The notes under the pieces were generated by a model. That model had not been told where the DNA came from, searched no databases, and was given only the letters and a program-made list of their open reading frames with translations. 35,699 nucleotides of DNA, taken from Rhodobacteraceae bacterium LMO-JJ12. Its GTDB lineage: Bacteria > Pseudomonadota > Alphaproteobacteria > Rhodobacterales > Rhodobacteraceae. Made by a program: the position numbers and the translations under genes. The DNA is taken from the NCBI GenBank assembly GCA_021555075.1, contig JAKGBX010000006.1, positions 1 to 35,699 on the forward strand, read 5' to 3'. The first letter of the stretch is position 1, and every line of letters starts with the position of its first letter. Below are positions 16,148 through 24,375 of the stretch, piece by piece.

Positions 16148-17296
16148 TCAGCTCAACGTCGCCATATTTGCGGCTGACAGGTCGGCAAGCTCGCGGGCGG
16201 AAATCGCCCGGGGGCGTTTCCCGGCGGCGGATTTCGGCATCAGGCTGTTGACGGCCTGTATGAAATCGCGGCCAAAACTCTGCCGGGCCCGGACATAGGT
16301 ATTGGCGCCTTCGACCTTGGGGGGCGTGGCGGCGAATTCCTGCATGATATCGGCCAAGGCATCGGGATTGTGTCGCGGAAAGAACCGCCGGTTCTTTTCG
16401 AGCTGCTCCAGATGCACGCCCAGATCAGAAGCAACGACGAACTGGTTCATCGCCTTGGCGTCCTCGATCACGGTGGACCAGCCCTCAAACAGCGATGGCT
16501 GAATGATATAGGCGGCCCCCTTCATCAGGTTCAGCTGATCGTCGCGGGGGATGAACCCGAGAAACCTGACATTCTGCGCCACACCCCATTCCGCCGCCAT
16601 CTGGCGCAGGAACTGGTTGTATCCGGTGACCCGATAGTCGCTTTCACTGCCGGTAAAACACACCGTCACATCCACGCCGCGCGCCTTGAGGATGGCCAGG
16701 GCCTTGATCACGAGAATATGGTTCTTGTGAACCCAGACCTGATTGGCGCACATCACATAGGGGCCGGTGATGTCATAGGTGGCCTTGACCTCGTCGAGCC
16801 GGCTTTCGTCAAACCTGTCGAACGAGGCGAAATGCACCACCGTCACGTTATCGCATTCACCGGGATAGAACCGGGCAACATCATTTTTGACATCCTCGCT
16901 GCTGACCACCAGCCCGGCGGTGGCAAACCGCAGCCGATGGTGATGGCGGCGGCTGGCAATTTCGGTCGGCGAAAAATAGTAGGGCAGGTGCAGTTCCTGA
17001 AAGTCCGGTATCCATGACAGGGTCCGATACGCCTGACGCGGATCCGCCCACGGAAACAAGGCGTCAAACGGAAAATCTTCGGGGCGGGCGGCAAATTGTT
17101 TCGGCGTGATCCAGAGCATGTTCTGATATCCGGCCTCTTGTGCAAACCTGACCGAGTCAGGCAGGCTGCTGAGCAAAGCCAGACAGGGCTGTTCAGATTT
17201 GGGCAGCGTATTGAGGGCCGAAATCAGATTGCGGATATAATAGCTGCCACCCATCCAGCCTTCGTTGAGATCAAAGGTAAGGCCGATCGTCTTCAT
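16148..17296 (-). CDS. GT4-type glycosyltransferase
   Basis: 382 aa. N-terminal Gly-rich loop DLNEGWMGGSYYIRNLISAL is typical of GT-B enzymes. The C-terminal half has the GT4 layout: GPYVMCANQVWVHKNHILVI (donor-site N/H..K segment), VRFLGFIPRDDQLNLMKGAA, then PSLFEGWSTVIEDAKAM. The last is the EX7E region, with Asp at the final position (E-GWSTVIE-D) instead of Glu, preceded by Glu. It should transfer a sugar with retention at the cytoplasmic face. Its ATG overlaps the stop of the epimerase gene upstream (ATGA), so they are coupled. It is convergent with the coiled-coil gene ending at 16110. Confidence 0.88.
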   Translation of the reverse strand: MKTIGLTFDLNEGWMGGSYYIRNLISALNTLPKSEQPCLALLSSLPDSVRFAQEAGYQNMLWITPKQFAARPEDFPFDALFPWADPRQAYRTLSWIPDFQELHLPYYFSPTEIASRRHHHRLRFATAGLVVSSEDVKNDVARFYPGECDNVTVVHFASFDRFDESRLDEVKATYDITGPYVMCANQVWVHKNHILVIKALAILKARGVDVTVCFTGSESDYRVTGYNQFLRQMAAEWGVAQNVRFLGFIPRDDQLNLMKGAAYIIQPSLFEGWSTVIEDAKAMNQFVVASDLGVHLEQLEKNRRFFPRHNPDALADIMQEFAATPPKVEGANTYVRARQSFGRDFIQAVNSLMPKSAAGKRPRAISARELADLSAANMATLS

Positions 17297-18231
17297 GCAG
17301 CATCTCCGGCGCCGGAGGTTTTGCGCTGTGCCAGGAACCAGGCGGCATATTCGGCCAGACCATCTTCGAGCTTGGTAAGGGGGGCCCAGCCGGTGGCCAG
17401 CGCCTCGGTGATATCCGCCTGATAGTGTTGCGGATCGCCGGCCCGGGCCTCGCCAGTGAACGCGACCGGCTGGCTCACCCCAAGGCGGTCGGCCAGCCCC
17501 CTGACGATCTGGCGTATTTCCACCGCTTCGCCACAGCCCCCATTCAGCGTCGGGGCCGTGGTGTCGGCAATCGTTGCGGACTGGATCAGCAAACGCGCCG
17601 CATCATCGACATGAATCCAGTCCCGGGTTTCCTCTCCGGTGCCGAAAAAGCGGATGTCGCCGTCGCACATCTTCCGGCTCGCATCCCAAAGCAGCTGCTT
17701 GCGCAAGCCCGGCCCATAGACTGAAAACAGCCTTACGATCACCGTCGGGACAGCAAAATTGCGCGCGTATTGCAGGGCCAGAAGCTCGCAAATCCGCTTG
17801 TTGGTGCCATAGGGGGAAATCGGGGTGCAGACCGTGTTGGCGCGGATCGGCATTTGCGACACCGTGCCATAGACGCCCGCACTTGAAGGCAGGATGACCG
17901 TGACATTGCCCTCGCGTCGGGCAAATTCGAAAACAGCCTGTGTCGTCAACACGTTGCTGGCAAAATCCCGTTCGGGAGATTGCAGCGACATGGCCACGGA
18001 CCCGCTGCCTGCACAGTGGTATATTTCATCGACCTCACCGGAAAATTCCGCCAGCGACGCGCTGGTGATGCCCCGGTCGCTGACCCGGCTCAGGCCAATC
18101 CCGGCCTCCTGTGATCGCGACATCGGCTGGCGCAGAATGCCCGCGACATCATAACCTTTTTTGCGCAACTGATGGGCAACACGGCGGCCGATAAATCCGG
18201 CAGCCCCCGTCACCAAGGCTTTGCGTGTCAT
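17293..18231 (-). CDS. NAD-dependent sugar epimerase/dehydratase (extended SDR)
   Basis: 312 aa. It opens MTRKALVTGAAGFIGRRVAH with GxxGxxG. Further on are IYHCAGSGSVAMSLQSPERD, the ILPSSAGVYG active-site Ser, the catalytic SPYGTNKRICELL (YxxxK), VRLFSVYGPGLRKQLLWD and RDWIHVDDAARLL. This resembles WcaG/GalE-type enzymes that reshape an NDP-sugar; the substrate cannot be read. It is cotranscribed with the GT4 gene by a 4-nt overlap, so the pair may make and transfer the same sugar. It is 148 nt from the giant fusion gene upstream, with a GC-rich hairpin in the gap. Confidence 0.9.
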   Translation of the reverse strand: MTRKALVTGAAGFIGRRVAHQLRKKGYDVAGILRQPMSRSQEAGIGLSRVSDRGITSASLAEFSGEVDEIYHCAGSGSVAMSLQSPERDFASNVLTTQAVFEFARREGNVTVILPSSAGVYGTVSQMPIRANTVCTPISPYGTNKRICELLALQYARNFAVPTVIVRLFSVYGPGLRKQLLWDASRKMCDGDIRFFGTGEETRDWIHVDDAARLLIQSATIADTTAPTLNGGCGEAVEIRQIVRGLADRLGVSQPVAFTGEARAGDPQHYQADITEALATGWAPLTKLEDGLAEYAAWFLAQRKTSGAGDAA

Positions 18232-18353
18232 AACGCGGTCCTCATGAGTTTGCCCCCTGCCGTCCGTCTCACCGAGAGGTCCATGCAGTTTTCTGCGCGA
18301 GGGGGCATCAATATACGTAACAGGTGGGTCGTCCTTTTGTTAAAATGGTTTGC

Positions 18354-18372
18354 CGCGCCCGGATCGGGCGCG
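18354..18372 (-). terminator. GC-rich hairpin after the trifunctional fusion gene
   Basis: CGCGCCCG (18354-18361), loop GAT, CGGGCGCG (18365-18372) lies directly downstream of the stop at 18380 on the minus strand. It has no immediate T-run (the nearest is TTTT ~13 nt on), so it is a possible attenuator or weak terminator between two same-strand genes. Confidence 0.4.
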
Positions 18373-18379
18373 AAACGGC

Positions 18380-21300
18380 TTAACTGGATGAGTTTTCAAA
18401 GGTTACTTCTGGAATGGGCAGGTCTGGCATTCGGGCCGCCTTGCGCGCGTCGCGCAGCTTGGCCTGATCGTCGCGCGTCGCCAGAACCCGCGCCGGATTG
18501 CCACCGACAATACTGTAGGGGGGGATGTCCTTGGTCACGACAGACTGGGAGGCGATGATCGCGCCTTCCCCGATCGTCACGCCTTTCATGATGCTCGCGC
18601 CAAAGCCGATCCAGACACCGTCGCCAATGGTCACCGGGGCGGCACCGACATCCTGCCAGTTCTTGAACGCGCCGGTGCGACCGCGCAACGTGCCGGTCAG
18701 CCAGTCGCGGGCATCGTTTTCGCGCATGTCACGGTCAAGCGAATGCGAGTTGTTGTCAGTGACCACCACATCCCAGGACAACATGACATTGCGCCCGATC
18801 CTGATCCCGTCGGGCTGGGCGCAAATCAACAGACAGCCGCTGCCGATCGAGGTGCCGTCACCGACCGAAATCATGCCGACGCCGCGCTCGAATACAAAGG
18901 TTGCGGTGATGTCGCACTGCTGCCCGACAACCACATAGGTGCGGTTTTCCTGGTGCAACCTGACATCGACATTCAGCCCCGCAACCCGCGAATCCGCGCC
19001 GACCTTGATCAGCGGCTCAGCCGGGAGACTGGCCGGGGGCGGGGGCAGGAAGCTGGCGATATCGCCATTCAAAAGGTCGACGGATTCCAGCAATATACCG
19101 CCTTCGCGGCTATCAAACTTGGTGGTATGGGCGACGCGAATATGCACGACGACCCATTCCTCGCAAGACTCCAGCGGCACAAAGACGGATTGGCGTTGCG
19201 TGATATTCTGCGACACTGCCGGGCACGACTGAATCACCCCCGGCGCCTCGACGACAAGTACCTGCCCGGCGACGAGGTTGCGGAAATGGATGTTCAGAAC
19301 CGGGCGGCTGAGATTGGCCGTATTGACGCGCAGATAGATATCCTTGCCCCGGTTCCAGGCATAATGCTCATTCATGTTCTGGTGTGGCTGGGGCTTCTCG
19401 ACATTGTAGAGTCCCAGAATCTGGTGCGGCGCCAGGGTGCGCGACAACGGGTGCAGGCTGGGCTGGGTGGTGGCCGCGGCAAGCTGTTGCGTCAGCGCCG
19501 TTCGGATAAAGCCCTGCCAGGCGGCCGTGTTGTCACCCACGGACAGGGTATCGATCCAGTCCGGGACCGCCTCGTCGACAAGCTTGAAATCGTCTGTGCT
19601 GGCCGTTTGCAAGAACACTTTCAGCTCTTCAGCGCTCGTATCCTTCAATACCTCGCGCACGAATTCCGTAACAAACTCCTCGGCCACGTGATGGCGGATG
19701 AAGGATGTCGGCACGATGTAGCTCAGCGCCAGAGGCGCCATACGCTCCAGCAGACCCTCTTCGCGCAGGAAATCCAGACACAGGCGGCGGATATGCAGGA
19801 AGTCGAAAACCCGCCGGGTGCGCACCGTCGAAATCGAGCCGCTGCGACGCAGATACATATAGCTGACGGCAGGATCGACAAACATGGTCTTGACCCGGCT
19901 TACCAGCTTGAGCGCGAAATGATGGTCCTCATAGTAATAGCCGACCGGGAAGGTCAGCGCGTTCTCAAGCATGACATCACGCCGGATGATGAACCGCCAG
20001 GTCTGGGCATTCCAGCCCGCCAGGCGGGTGTAGACGCCCAAGGTATGTCCGGGGTTGTGCACCATCCCGGACAGCCGCGGGTCGGTCACCGAGGCATGAT
20101 CCACCTGATCGTTCTCGTCGATATAGGCAAAGTTGACCTGATAGGCCTCCGGGCGCTCGCTTCGCAGGGTGGCTCCGATATGCGACAGGCAGTCGTCGCG
20201 CAGGAAATCGTCGCTGTCGATGAACCAGACATATTCCCCCCGACACAGCGGCAGCCCCGACAGGCGGGCCTGGCCCAGCCCCTGGTTTTCCTGGGTCAGG
20301 ATGCGCACACGGGCATCAATGGCGGCAAAAGCTTCGGCCACGGCCAGGGTATTGTCGGTGGCGCCATCATTGACGACGATGACTTCCAGATCTTCCATAT
20401 CCTGGGTCAGGATGCTGTTGAGTGCCTTGCCGAGATAGGCCTGCACATTATAGGACGGCAGCACGATCGACAGCAGCGGCTTGTCCGATGGCGCCTTGTC
20501 GGCATGGCGCAGCCCGTTTTTCTCGAACAGCGGCAACGCCTCGTTCCAGAGCACCCCGTCAAAGATATCGACCATCGTCTCGATGGGCACGTTCTCGGCC
20601 TTCAGCGCCGCCGCGGCGCTGATATTCAAGGGCGCATGGTCGTATTTTGCCAGAACCGGCTTGATCTCTTCCGGGCGGCTCCAGCCACGGGCGGCAAACA
20701 GCAGCTTCAACGCATCTTCCCGGTTCAGATCAATGCCGGGAAAGTTCTGTTTGATCAGACCATGGGCTTCCTGCCAGACCAGATCGGGGTTGTTGTTGGA
20801 CATGCCTGTCAGCGGAAACAGCACCACCGGCCGGGGAATATAGGTAAAGCTGCGGCGGGCATGGATCGCCCGGTGCATCCAGCGGGTATCCTCGGCCATC
20901 GGATAGGCATATCCGAACGGACCGACATCATCATACACGTCACGGGTGGCAAACATGCCGTTATGGCCCACCGGGCCGCCGCTGACGAAGGCGTTCAGCC
21001 CCCAGGGCTCGTCCTTGCGTTTGCTGGTCTGGCCATCCGGGGTCATCTCGATGGTCTGGCCGCCATAAACATCGGTGCCGTTCTGATAGAACGCATTGGC
21101 CACCGTGTTCAGAGCGTCGGGCAGATAGCAATCGCCGGCCCCGACGATGCCGATCAGCTTGCCACGGGCGACCGCGAGTCCCTTGTTGAGGGCATCATAC
21201 AGCCCCTTGTCGGCCTGGCTGAAGCAGGCGGTCACCACTTGCGGCCATGCGGCGGCGATTTCCAGCGTGGTGTCGCTTGATCCACCATCCACGATCAGAC

Positions 21301-21712
21301 ATTCGACATCGCCCCGGCCCTGCTCCTGAATCGAGCGCAATGTATCGGGCAGATCGCGGGCGGCATTGAAGGTTGCAATCAGGATCGTGAACAACGGCTG
21401 CGGGGCGCTACCAGAGGGCGTGCGCACGAACCTGGCGGGCGCGCTCCAATCGGTTTTGCCGAACACCTCTGTCATGACAGAGGTGTCTTTGGTGGCGGTT
21501 TTGAGGGTTTGCGCAACGGCCGTGTTCAACCGCGCCGACCGGTGTCGCTTCAGCACAGCCTTCAGGGCTGCGGCATCAACTTTTCCGAAATTGACCGACC
21601 CGAGGATCTCCACATCCTGCGGGCTCAGAGCGAGCTCGCGATAGCTGGCGTACAACTGATCTGTGGTGAGTGTTACGGTGTCGGGTTGTATAGATGAACC
21701 AATATCCATCAT
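18380..21712 (-). CDS. trifunctional GT2-GT2-hexapeptide acetyltransferase fusion
   Basis: 1110 aa, with GGAG 8 nt before the ATG pair. Residues ~105-310: a WcaE-like GT2 domain (LFTILIATFNAARDLPDTL, LIVDGGSSDTTLE, GIVGAGDCYLPDA, where GAGD replaces a strict DXD). Residues ~411-700: a second, canonical GT2 domain (LLSIVLPSYNVQAYLGKALN, VVNDGATDNT, DSDD at 499-502). Residues ~700-900: mixed, partly beta-rich (NLSRPVLNIHFRNLVAGQVL). C-terminal ~180 residues: left-handed beta-helix hexapeptide repeats ending DGVWIGFGASIMKGVTIGEG and SIVGGNPARVL, typical of sugar O- or N-acetyltransferases. One polypeptide would thus add two sugars and an acetyl group, or act on one repeat unit. It is monocistronic-looking, divergent from 22208. 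Confidence 0.9.
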   Translation of the reverse strand: MMDIGSSIQPDTVTLTTDQLYASYRELALSPQDVEILGSVNFGKVDAAALKAVLKRHRSARLNTAVAQTLKTATKDTSVMTEVFGKTDWSAPARFVRTPSGSAPQPLFTILIATFNAARDLPDTLRSIQEQGRGDVECLIVDGGSSDTTLEIAAAWPQVVTACFSQADKGLYDALNKGLAVARGKLIGIVGAGDCYLPDALNTVANAFYQNGTDVYGGQTIEMTPDGQTSKRKDEPWGLNAFVSGGPVGHNGMFATRDVYDDVGPFGYAYPMAEDTRWMHRAIHARRSFTYIPRPVVLFPLTGMSNNNPDLVWQEAHGLIKQNFPGIDLNREDALKLLFAARGWSRPEEIKPVLAKYDHAPLNISAAAALKAENVPIETMVDIFDGVLWNEALPLFEKNGLRHADKAPSDKPLLSIVLPSYNVQAYLGKALNSILTQDMEDLEVIVVNDGATDNTLAVAEAFAAIDARVRILTQENQGLGQARLSGLPLCRGEYVWFIDSDDFLRDDCLSHIGATLRSERPEAYQVNFAYIDENDQVDHASVTDPRLSGMVHNPGHTLGVYTRLAGWNAQTWRFIIRRDVMLENALTFPVGYYYEDHHFALKLVSRVKTMFVDPAVSYMYLRRSGSISTVRTRRVFDFLHIRRLCLDFLREEGLLERMAPLALSYIVPTSFIRHHVAEEFVTEFVREVLKDTSAEELKVFLQTASTDDFKLVDEAVPDWIDTLSVGDNTAAWQGFIRTALTQQLAAATTQPSLHPLSRTLAPHQILGLYNVEKPQPHQNMNEHYAWNRGKDIYLRVNTANLSRPVLNIHFRNLVAGQVLVVEAPGVIQSCPAVSQNITQRQSVFVPLESCEEWVVVHIRVAHTTKFDSREGGILLESVDLLNGDIASFLPPPPASLPAEPLIKVGADSRVAGLNVDVRLHQENRTYVVVGQQCDITATFVFERGVGMISVGDGTSIGSGCLLICAQPDGIRIGRNVMLSWDVVVTDNNSHSLDRDMRENDARDWLTGTLRGRTGAFKNWQDVGAAPVTIGDGVWIGFGASIMKGVTIGEGAIIASQSVVTKDIPPYSIVGGNPARVLATRDDQAKLRDARKAARMPDLPIPEVTFENSSS

Positions 21713-22067
21713 GCACGATCTCCGAAATATTTGCGAAAAAAAGAGCTCTTTTCCCGCGTGGTCTTGCTAGAGCAGGCTTGGTGCTAAAATCTTGAAACTC
21801 AAAAATGAAACCTGAATCCATGGTTATGCGGCGGATATAACCCAGCGATTTTTTAGTTACCAGAAGAAGTTCCCCGACATGCGCGGGATCTTGCGACACG
21901 CCTGCGTGATGCCTGATTTGAGGCATTTTGGCGATTTTTGGCGCATCCTGGCCCATATCGGGCGGATCAGATCGTCGCCCGGCGACCGGGAAAGTGCCCA
22001 TTTTTTGCCACAACCCTCAGGCGAGTCACCCTTTGCCCAGAACAATTGCCCCAGAGCATATGCCGCG

Positions 22068-22083
22068 TCTGGCGCGCGCCAGA
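22068..22083. promoter_or_regulatory. 16-bp perfect palindrome, candidate operator
   Basis: TCTGGCGCGCGCCAGA reads identically on both strands and lies 28 bp upstream of the -35 element at 22112. A second symmetric site, CCAGATCTGG (22094-22103), repeats the GCCAGAT half element. This spacing fits an activator or repressor dimer pair. Confidence 0.5.
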
Positions 22084-22111
22084 TGTGGCAGGGCCAGATC
22101 TGGGCCAATGC

Positions 22112-22139
22112 TTGACACCCGATTTGCATACCCTATAGC
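22112..22139 (+). promoter_or_regulatory. sigma70-type promoter for the pyruvyl-transferase-like gene
   Basis: TTGACA (22112-22117), a 16-nt spacer, then TATAGC (22134-22139). This is the best -35/-10 pair I found in the window, with a consensus -35. It would give a leader of roughly 60 nt before the start at 22208. Confidence 0.6.
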
Positions 22140-22207
22140 AGATTTGGCCCGCTCTCCCAATTGTCCACGCTGGTTTTATAAATTCCGGTCTTTCCCATGG
22201 TGTGAAA

Positions 22208-23374
22208 ATGAGAAAAGTTTACCTCGACATGAAGTATATAGGCGCCATTCCGGAGGCTTATAGACTGAGTGCCGCAGAGGTTTCGGCAGCTGCCGGAGTC
22301 AATCTTGGGAATTTGGTATTTCGCCATGCCCTGCGTTATCTGTTGCAGGATCTGGACAGTTTCGAACCCATGACCGGCCCCGAATTTCGGGCGATCGAGG
22401 CAAAGGACCAGATCGACCATATGATCATCTCCTGCGCCAACTGGCTTGGGTCCACCCAGCGGGATGAGCTGTTCAATGGTGGCCGCGCCGAGATGGTTGA
22501 ATCCGTGGATTGCCCTGTCACGGCATTCGGCCTGGGCGTGCAAGCCGCGGCAATGCAGTCTGACGAGCCGGTCAAACTGGGGCCGAATGCGATCCGTCTG
22601 GGCAGGGCCTTGTCCGAACGCGCCGCCCAGATCAGCGTGCGCGATGAGTTGACCCGGCGCTCGCTCGAAGCGGCGGGGATCAACAATGCCGTGGTGACGG
22701 GGTGCCCGTCCAATTTCATCAATTGCGACCCGGATCTGGGAAAACAGCTGGGAGACAAAGCTGGCCGCCTACGCAGTAGCCTTGGCTCCTGGGGCGATGT
22801 GCGCACTGCCATCTCGGAAGTGACCGGCGGGCATTCGGCCTCCGGGGCCGTTCTCAAGCGACAACTGCGCATGATGGATGAGACGCCGGCATTCTACATT
22901 CTGCAAACCCCCGGCCTGTTGCCCTTCCTTATGGGAGAGCGCAACAATATTCCGAACGAATACAAGGACAACAACCCCTTCATGGGCGAGCCCGGGCGTT
23001 TGACACGCACGCTCAAATCCAAGGGTCTGCATTTTACGGATGTCGATGCCTGGATGGATTTCTCACGCACCTGCGACATCAGCCTGGGGATGCGCATTCA
23101 TGGCACCATGGTGCCATTGCAGGCCGTTGTTCCCTCGGTTCTGATTGCCCATGATTCCCGTACCGTCGGTTTGGCCGAGGCCATGTCGGTGCCATGGATT
23201 GCGCCACAGCAATTCCTGAAAATGGTGGAGCAGGGGCCTTATGCGTTCATTGATAATTTCATCGAACAGATCGCGGGCTATGACGCCGGCCGTCACCAAC
23301 TGGCCAAGCGGATGGTGACCTATATCACAGAGAACGGCTTGCGCCCGGCTCCGGCCGTGCTCGGCCTGGTTTAG
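22208..23374 (+). CDS. polysaccharide pyruvyl transferase family protein
   Basis: About 388 aa from the ATG at 22208; a GTG at 22202 is in frame and no good ribosome-binding site favours either. Family marks: AAGVNLGNLVFRHALRYLL near the start (the NxGDxLI-like opening), VTAFGLGVQA, ISVRDELTRRSLEAAGI with VVTGCPSNFI, and the C-terminal DISLGMRIHGTMVPLQAVVP followed by LIAHDSRTVGLAEAM. This is the PS_pyruv_trans (CsaB/WcaK-like) pattern, which ketalises sugars with pyruvate from PEP, giving an acidic polymer. Some members act differently, so the exact reaction is not certain. It has its own promoter and is convergent with the sulfotransferase operon. Confidence 0.82.
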   Translation: MRKVYLDMKYIGAIPEAYRLSAAEVSAAAGVNLGNLVFRHALRYLLQDLDSFEPMTGPEFRAIEAKDQIDHMIISCANWLGSTQRDELFNGGRAEMVESVDCPVTAFGLGVQAAAMQSDEPVKLGPNAIRLGRALSERAAQISVRDELTRRSLEAAGINNAVVTGCPSNFINCDPDLGKQLGDKAGRLRSSLGSWGDVRTAISEVTGGHSASGAVLKRQLRMMDETPAFYILQTPGLLPFLMGERNNIPNEYKDNNPFMGEPGRLTRTLKSKGLHFTDVDAWMDFSRTCDISLGMRIHGTMVPLQAVVPSVLIAHDSRTVGLAEAMSVPWIAPQQFLKMVEQGPYAFIDNFIEQIAGYDAGRHQLAKRMVTYITENGLRPAPAVLGLV

Positions 23375-23430
23375 GCTCTGGCGTCAAGGGATTTGCACCT
23401 TGCGACCCTGATCTTGCACCCCTGACGCCG

Positions 23431-24375
23431 TCAGGGCGCGGGATCATAGTCAAGCTCCTTGCAGAGCCGGGCAAAGGCCGGGCTCTTTTCGGCCTGCTCG
23501 CCGAGGCTTTGTGAAACCTGGCGGGATGGCCGGGGCTGGATTTTTCCGCCCGATCGTCCGCTGTCGCCGGACAGGGCGAACAGGCTGCGCGTGACGTTGA
23601 ATTCGCCACTATAGGGCAGTTCAAGAACCGCACATATCTTCTGCAAGACCGCGTCCGGCGCGCGGGTGAAATCTTCATATTTGAAACGTGCAACATCGCC
23701 ATAAGCGTGCAGGAAACTGAGATAGCGTTTGCTGTATTCCTCAAGCGTTGCAGGTTTGAAATGCAGCCATTTATTGGTCTCCAGCGACATGAAAGAGTCC
23801 AAGGGGTGGCGCAGGGTGAGCACCGATCTGACCGCCACATCCGGCGGCATCAGATCACGCAACAGCGGGCGCTCTATCGCGGGGGTCACGTCATGGCAGA
23901 AATGCGAATGGCTGTGATCGCGCAGGATCAGCGCCATGCCCTGCGTTGCAAGCTGATCGCGCATCGCCTTCAGACCGGCCCTGAAAACGGCAATGGTCGC
24001 CTCCTGTGGCACCGCGCGCGGGCTGGCGATCATATCCGTCAGAATATCCGTCGGTTTGAAAGATTTGCTGGCCCAGGGAAGATGCAACCGGCTGAGCGGA
24101 TCAATCTCGTTGAGCAGAATGGTGTTTGGCATGGCCGCAATACAGCTCGACATGACGGTGCCGCCGGAACAGGCGAAATGATGGATCAGCCGGATCGGGT
24201 CCCGACCGGCCTCGGCGGCGGCCTGGCGCGCCAGCTGGCGCTCGCATTGCCCGACAAGATCCGACAGCACAGGCAGCACCGCCGCCACCGCCGCATCCGT
24301 CTGCGGCGCGGGCAGGCGCTTCAGGGTGCTGTGCAGCCTATCGAGCAAGTCGGTGACAGGGTCCGGGCTCTGCAT
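23431..24375 (-). CDS. sulfotransferase-like protein (PAPS-dependent family)
   Basis: 314 aa. After a helical N-terminus, IRLIHHFACSGGTVMSSCIA (residues 61-80) holds a P-loop-like 5'-phosphosulfate-binding motif in the variant form H-x-x-x-SGGT. VRSVLTLRHPLDSFMSLETN (~182-201) is the 3'-phosphate-binding Arg/Ser region, and FKYEDFTRAPDAVLQKIC the conserved Y-E-D segment. These are cytoplasmic enzymes that move sulfate from PAPS to sugars or other acceptors. The start codon overlaps the upstream stop by one base (TGATG), so it is the third gene of the operon from 26760. Target is likely the local polysaccharide, by context only. Confidence 0.8.
   Translation of the reverse strand: MQSPDPVTDLLDRLHSTLKRLPAPQTDAAVAAVLPVLSDLVGQCERQLARQAAAEAGRDPIRLIHHFACSGGTVMSSCIAAMPNTILLNEIDPLSRLHLPWASKSFKPTDILTDMIASPRAVPQEATIAVFRAGLKAMRDQLATQGMALILRDHSHSHFCHDVTPAIERPLLRDLMPPDVAVRSVLTLRHPLDSFMSLETNKWLHFKPATLEEYSKRYLSFLHAYGDVARFKYEDFTRAPDAVLQKICAVLELPYSGEFNVTRSLFALSGDSGRSGGKIQPRPSRQVSQSLGEQAEKSPAFARLCKELDYDPAP

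Larger units (their letters stand above)
21713..22207. promoter_or_regulatory. 495-bp divergent regulatory region
   Basis: There is no convincing gene here. From left: a 14-bp palindrome AAAAGAGCTCTTTT (21739-21752) just upstream of the fusion gene; a hairpin ATGCCT-GATTTG-AGGCAT (21909-21926) followed by TTT; a 16-bp perfect palindrome TCTGGCGCGCGCCAGA (22068-22083); CCAGATCTGG (22094-22103); and a sigma70-type promoter at 22112-22139. The density of symmetric sites suggests regulated divergent transcription. A small RNA ending at the 21909 hairpin is possible but not supported further. Confidence 0.6.

Noticed and set aside
18743-21280. 845-codon open frame on the plus strand opposite the fusion gene
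   Set aside because: It is rich in Gly, Gln, Arg and His with no recognisable domain, and lies fully antisense to three clear domains. This is typical of long antisense frames in high-GC genes.
23420-23436. Hairpin CCCTGAC-GCC-GTCAGGG as a terminator between convergent genes
   Set aside because: It overlaps the sulfotransferase stop codon and has no T-run on either strand, so a terminator call is not supported.
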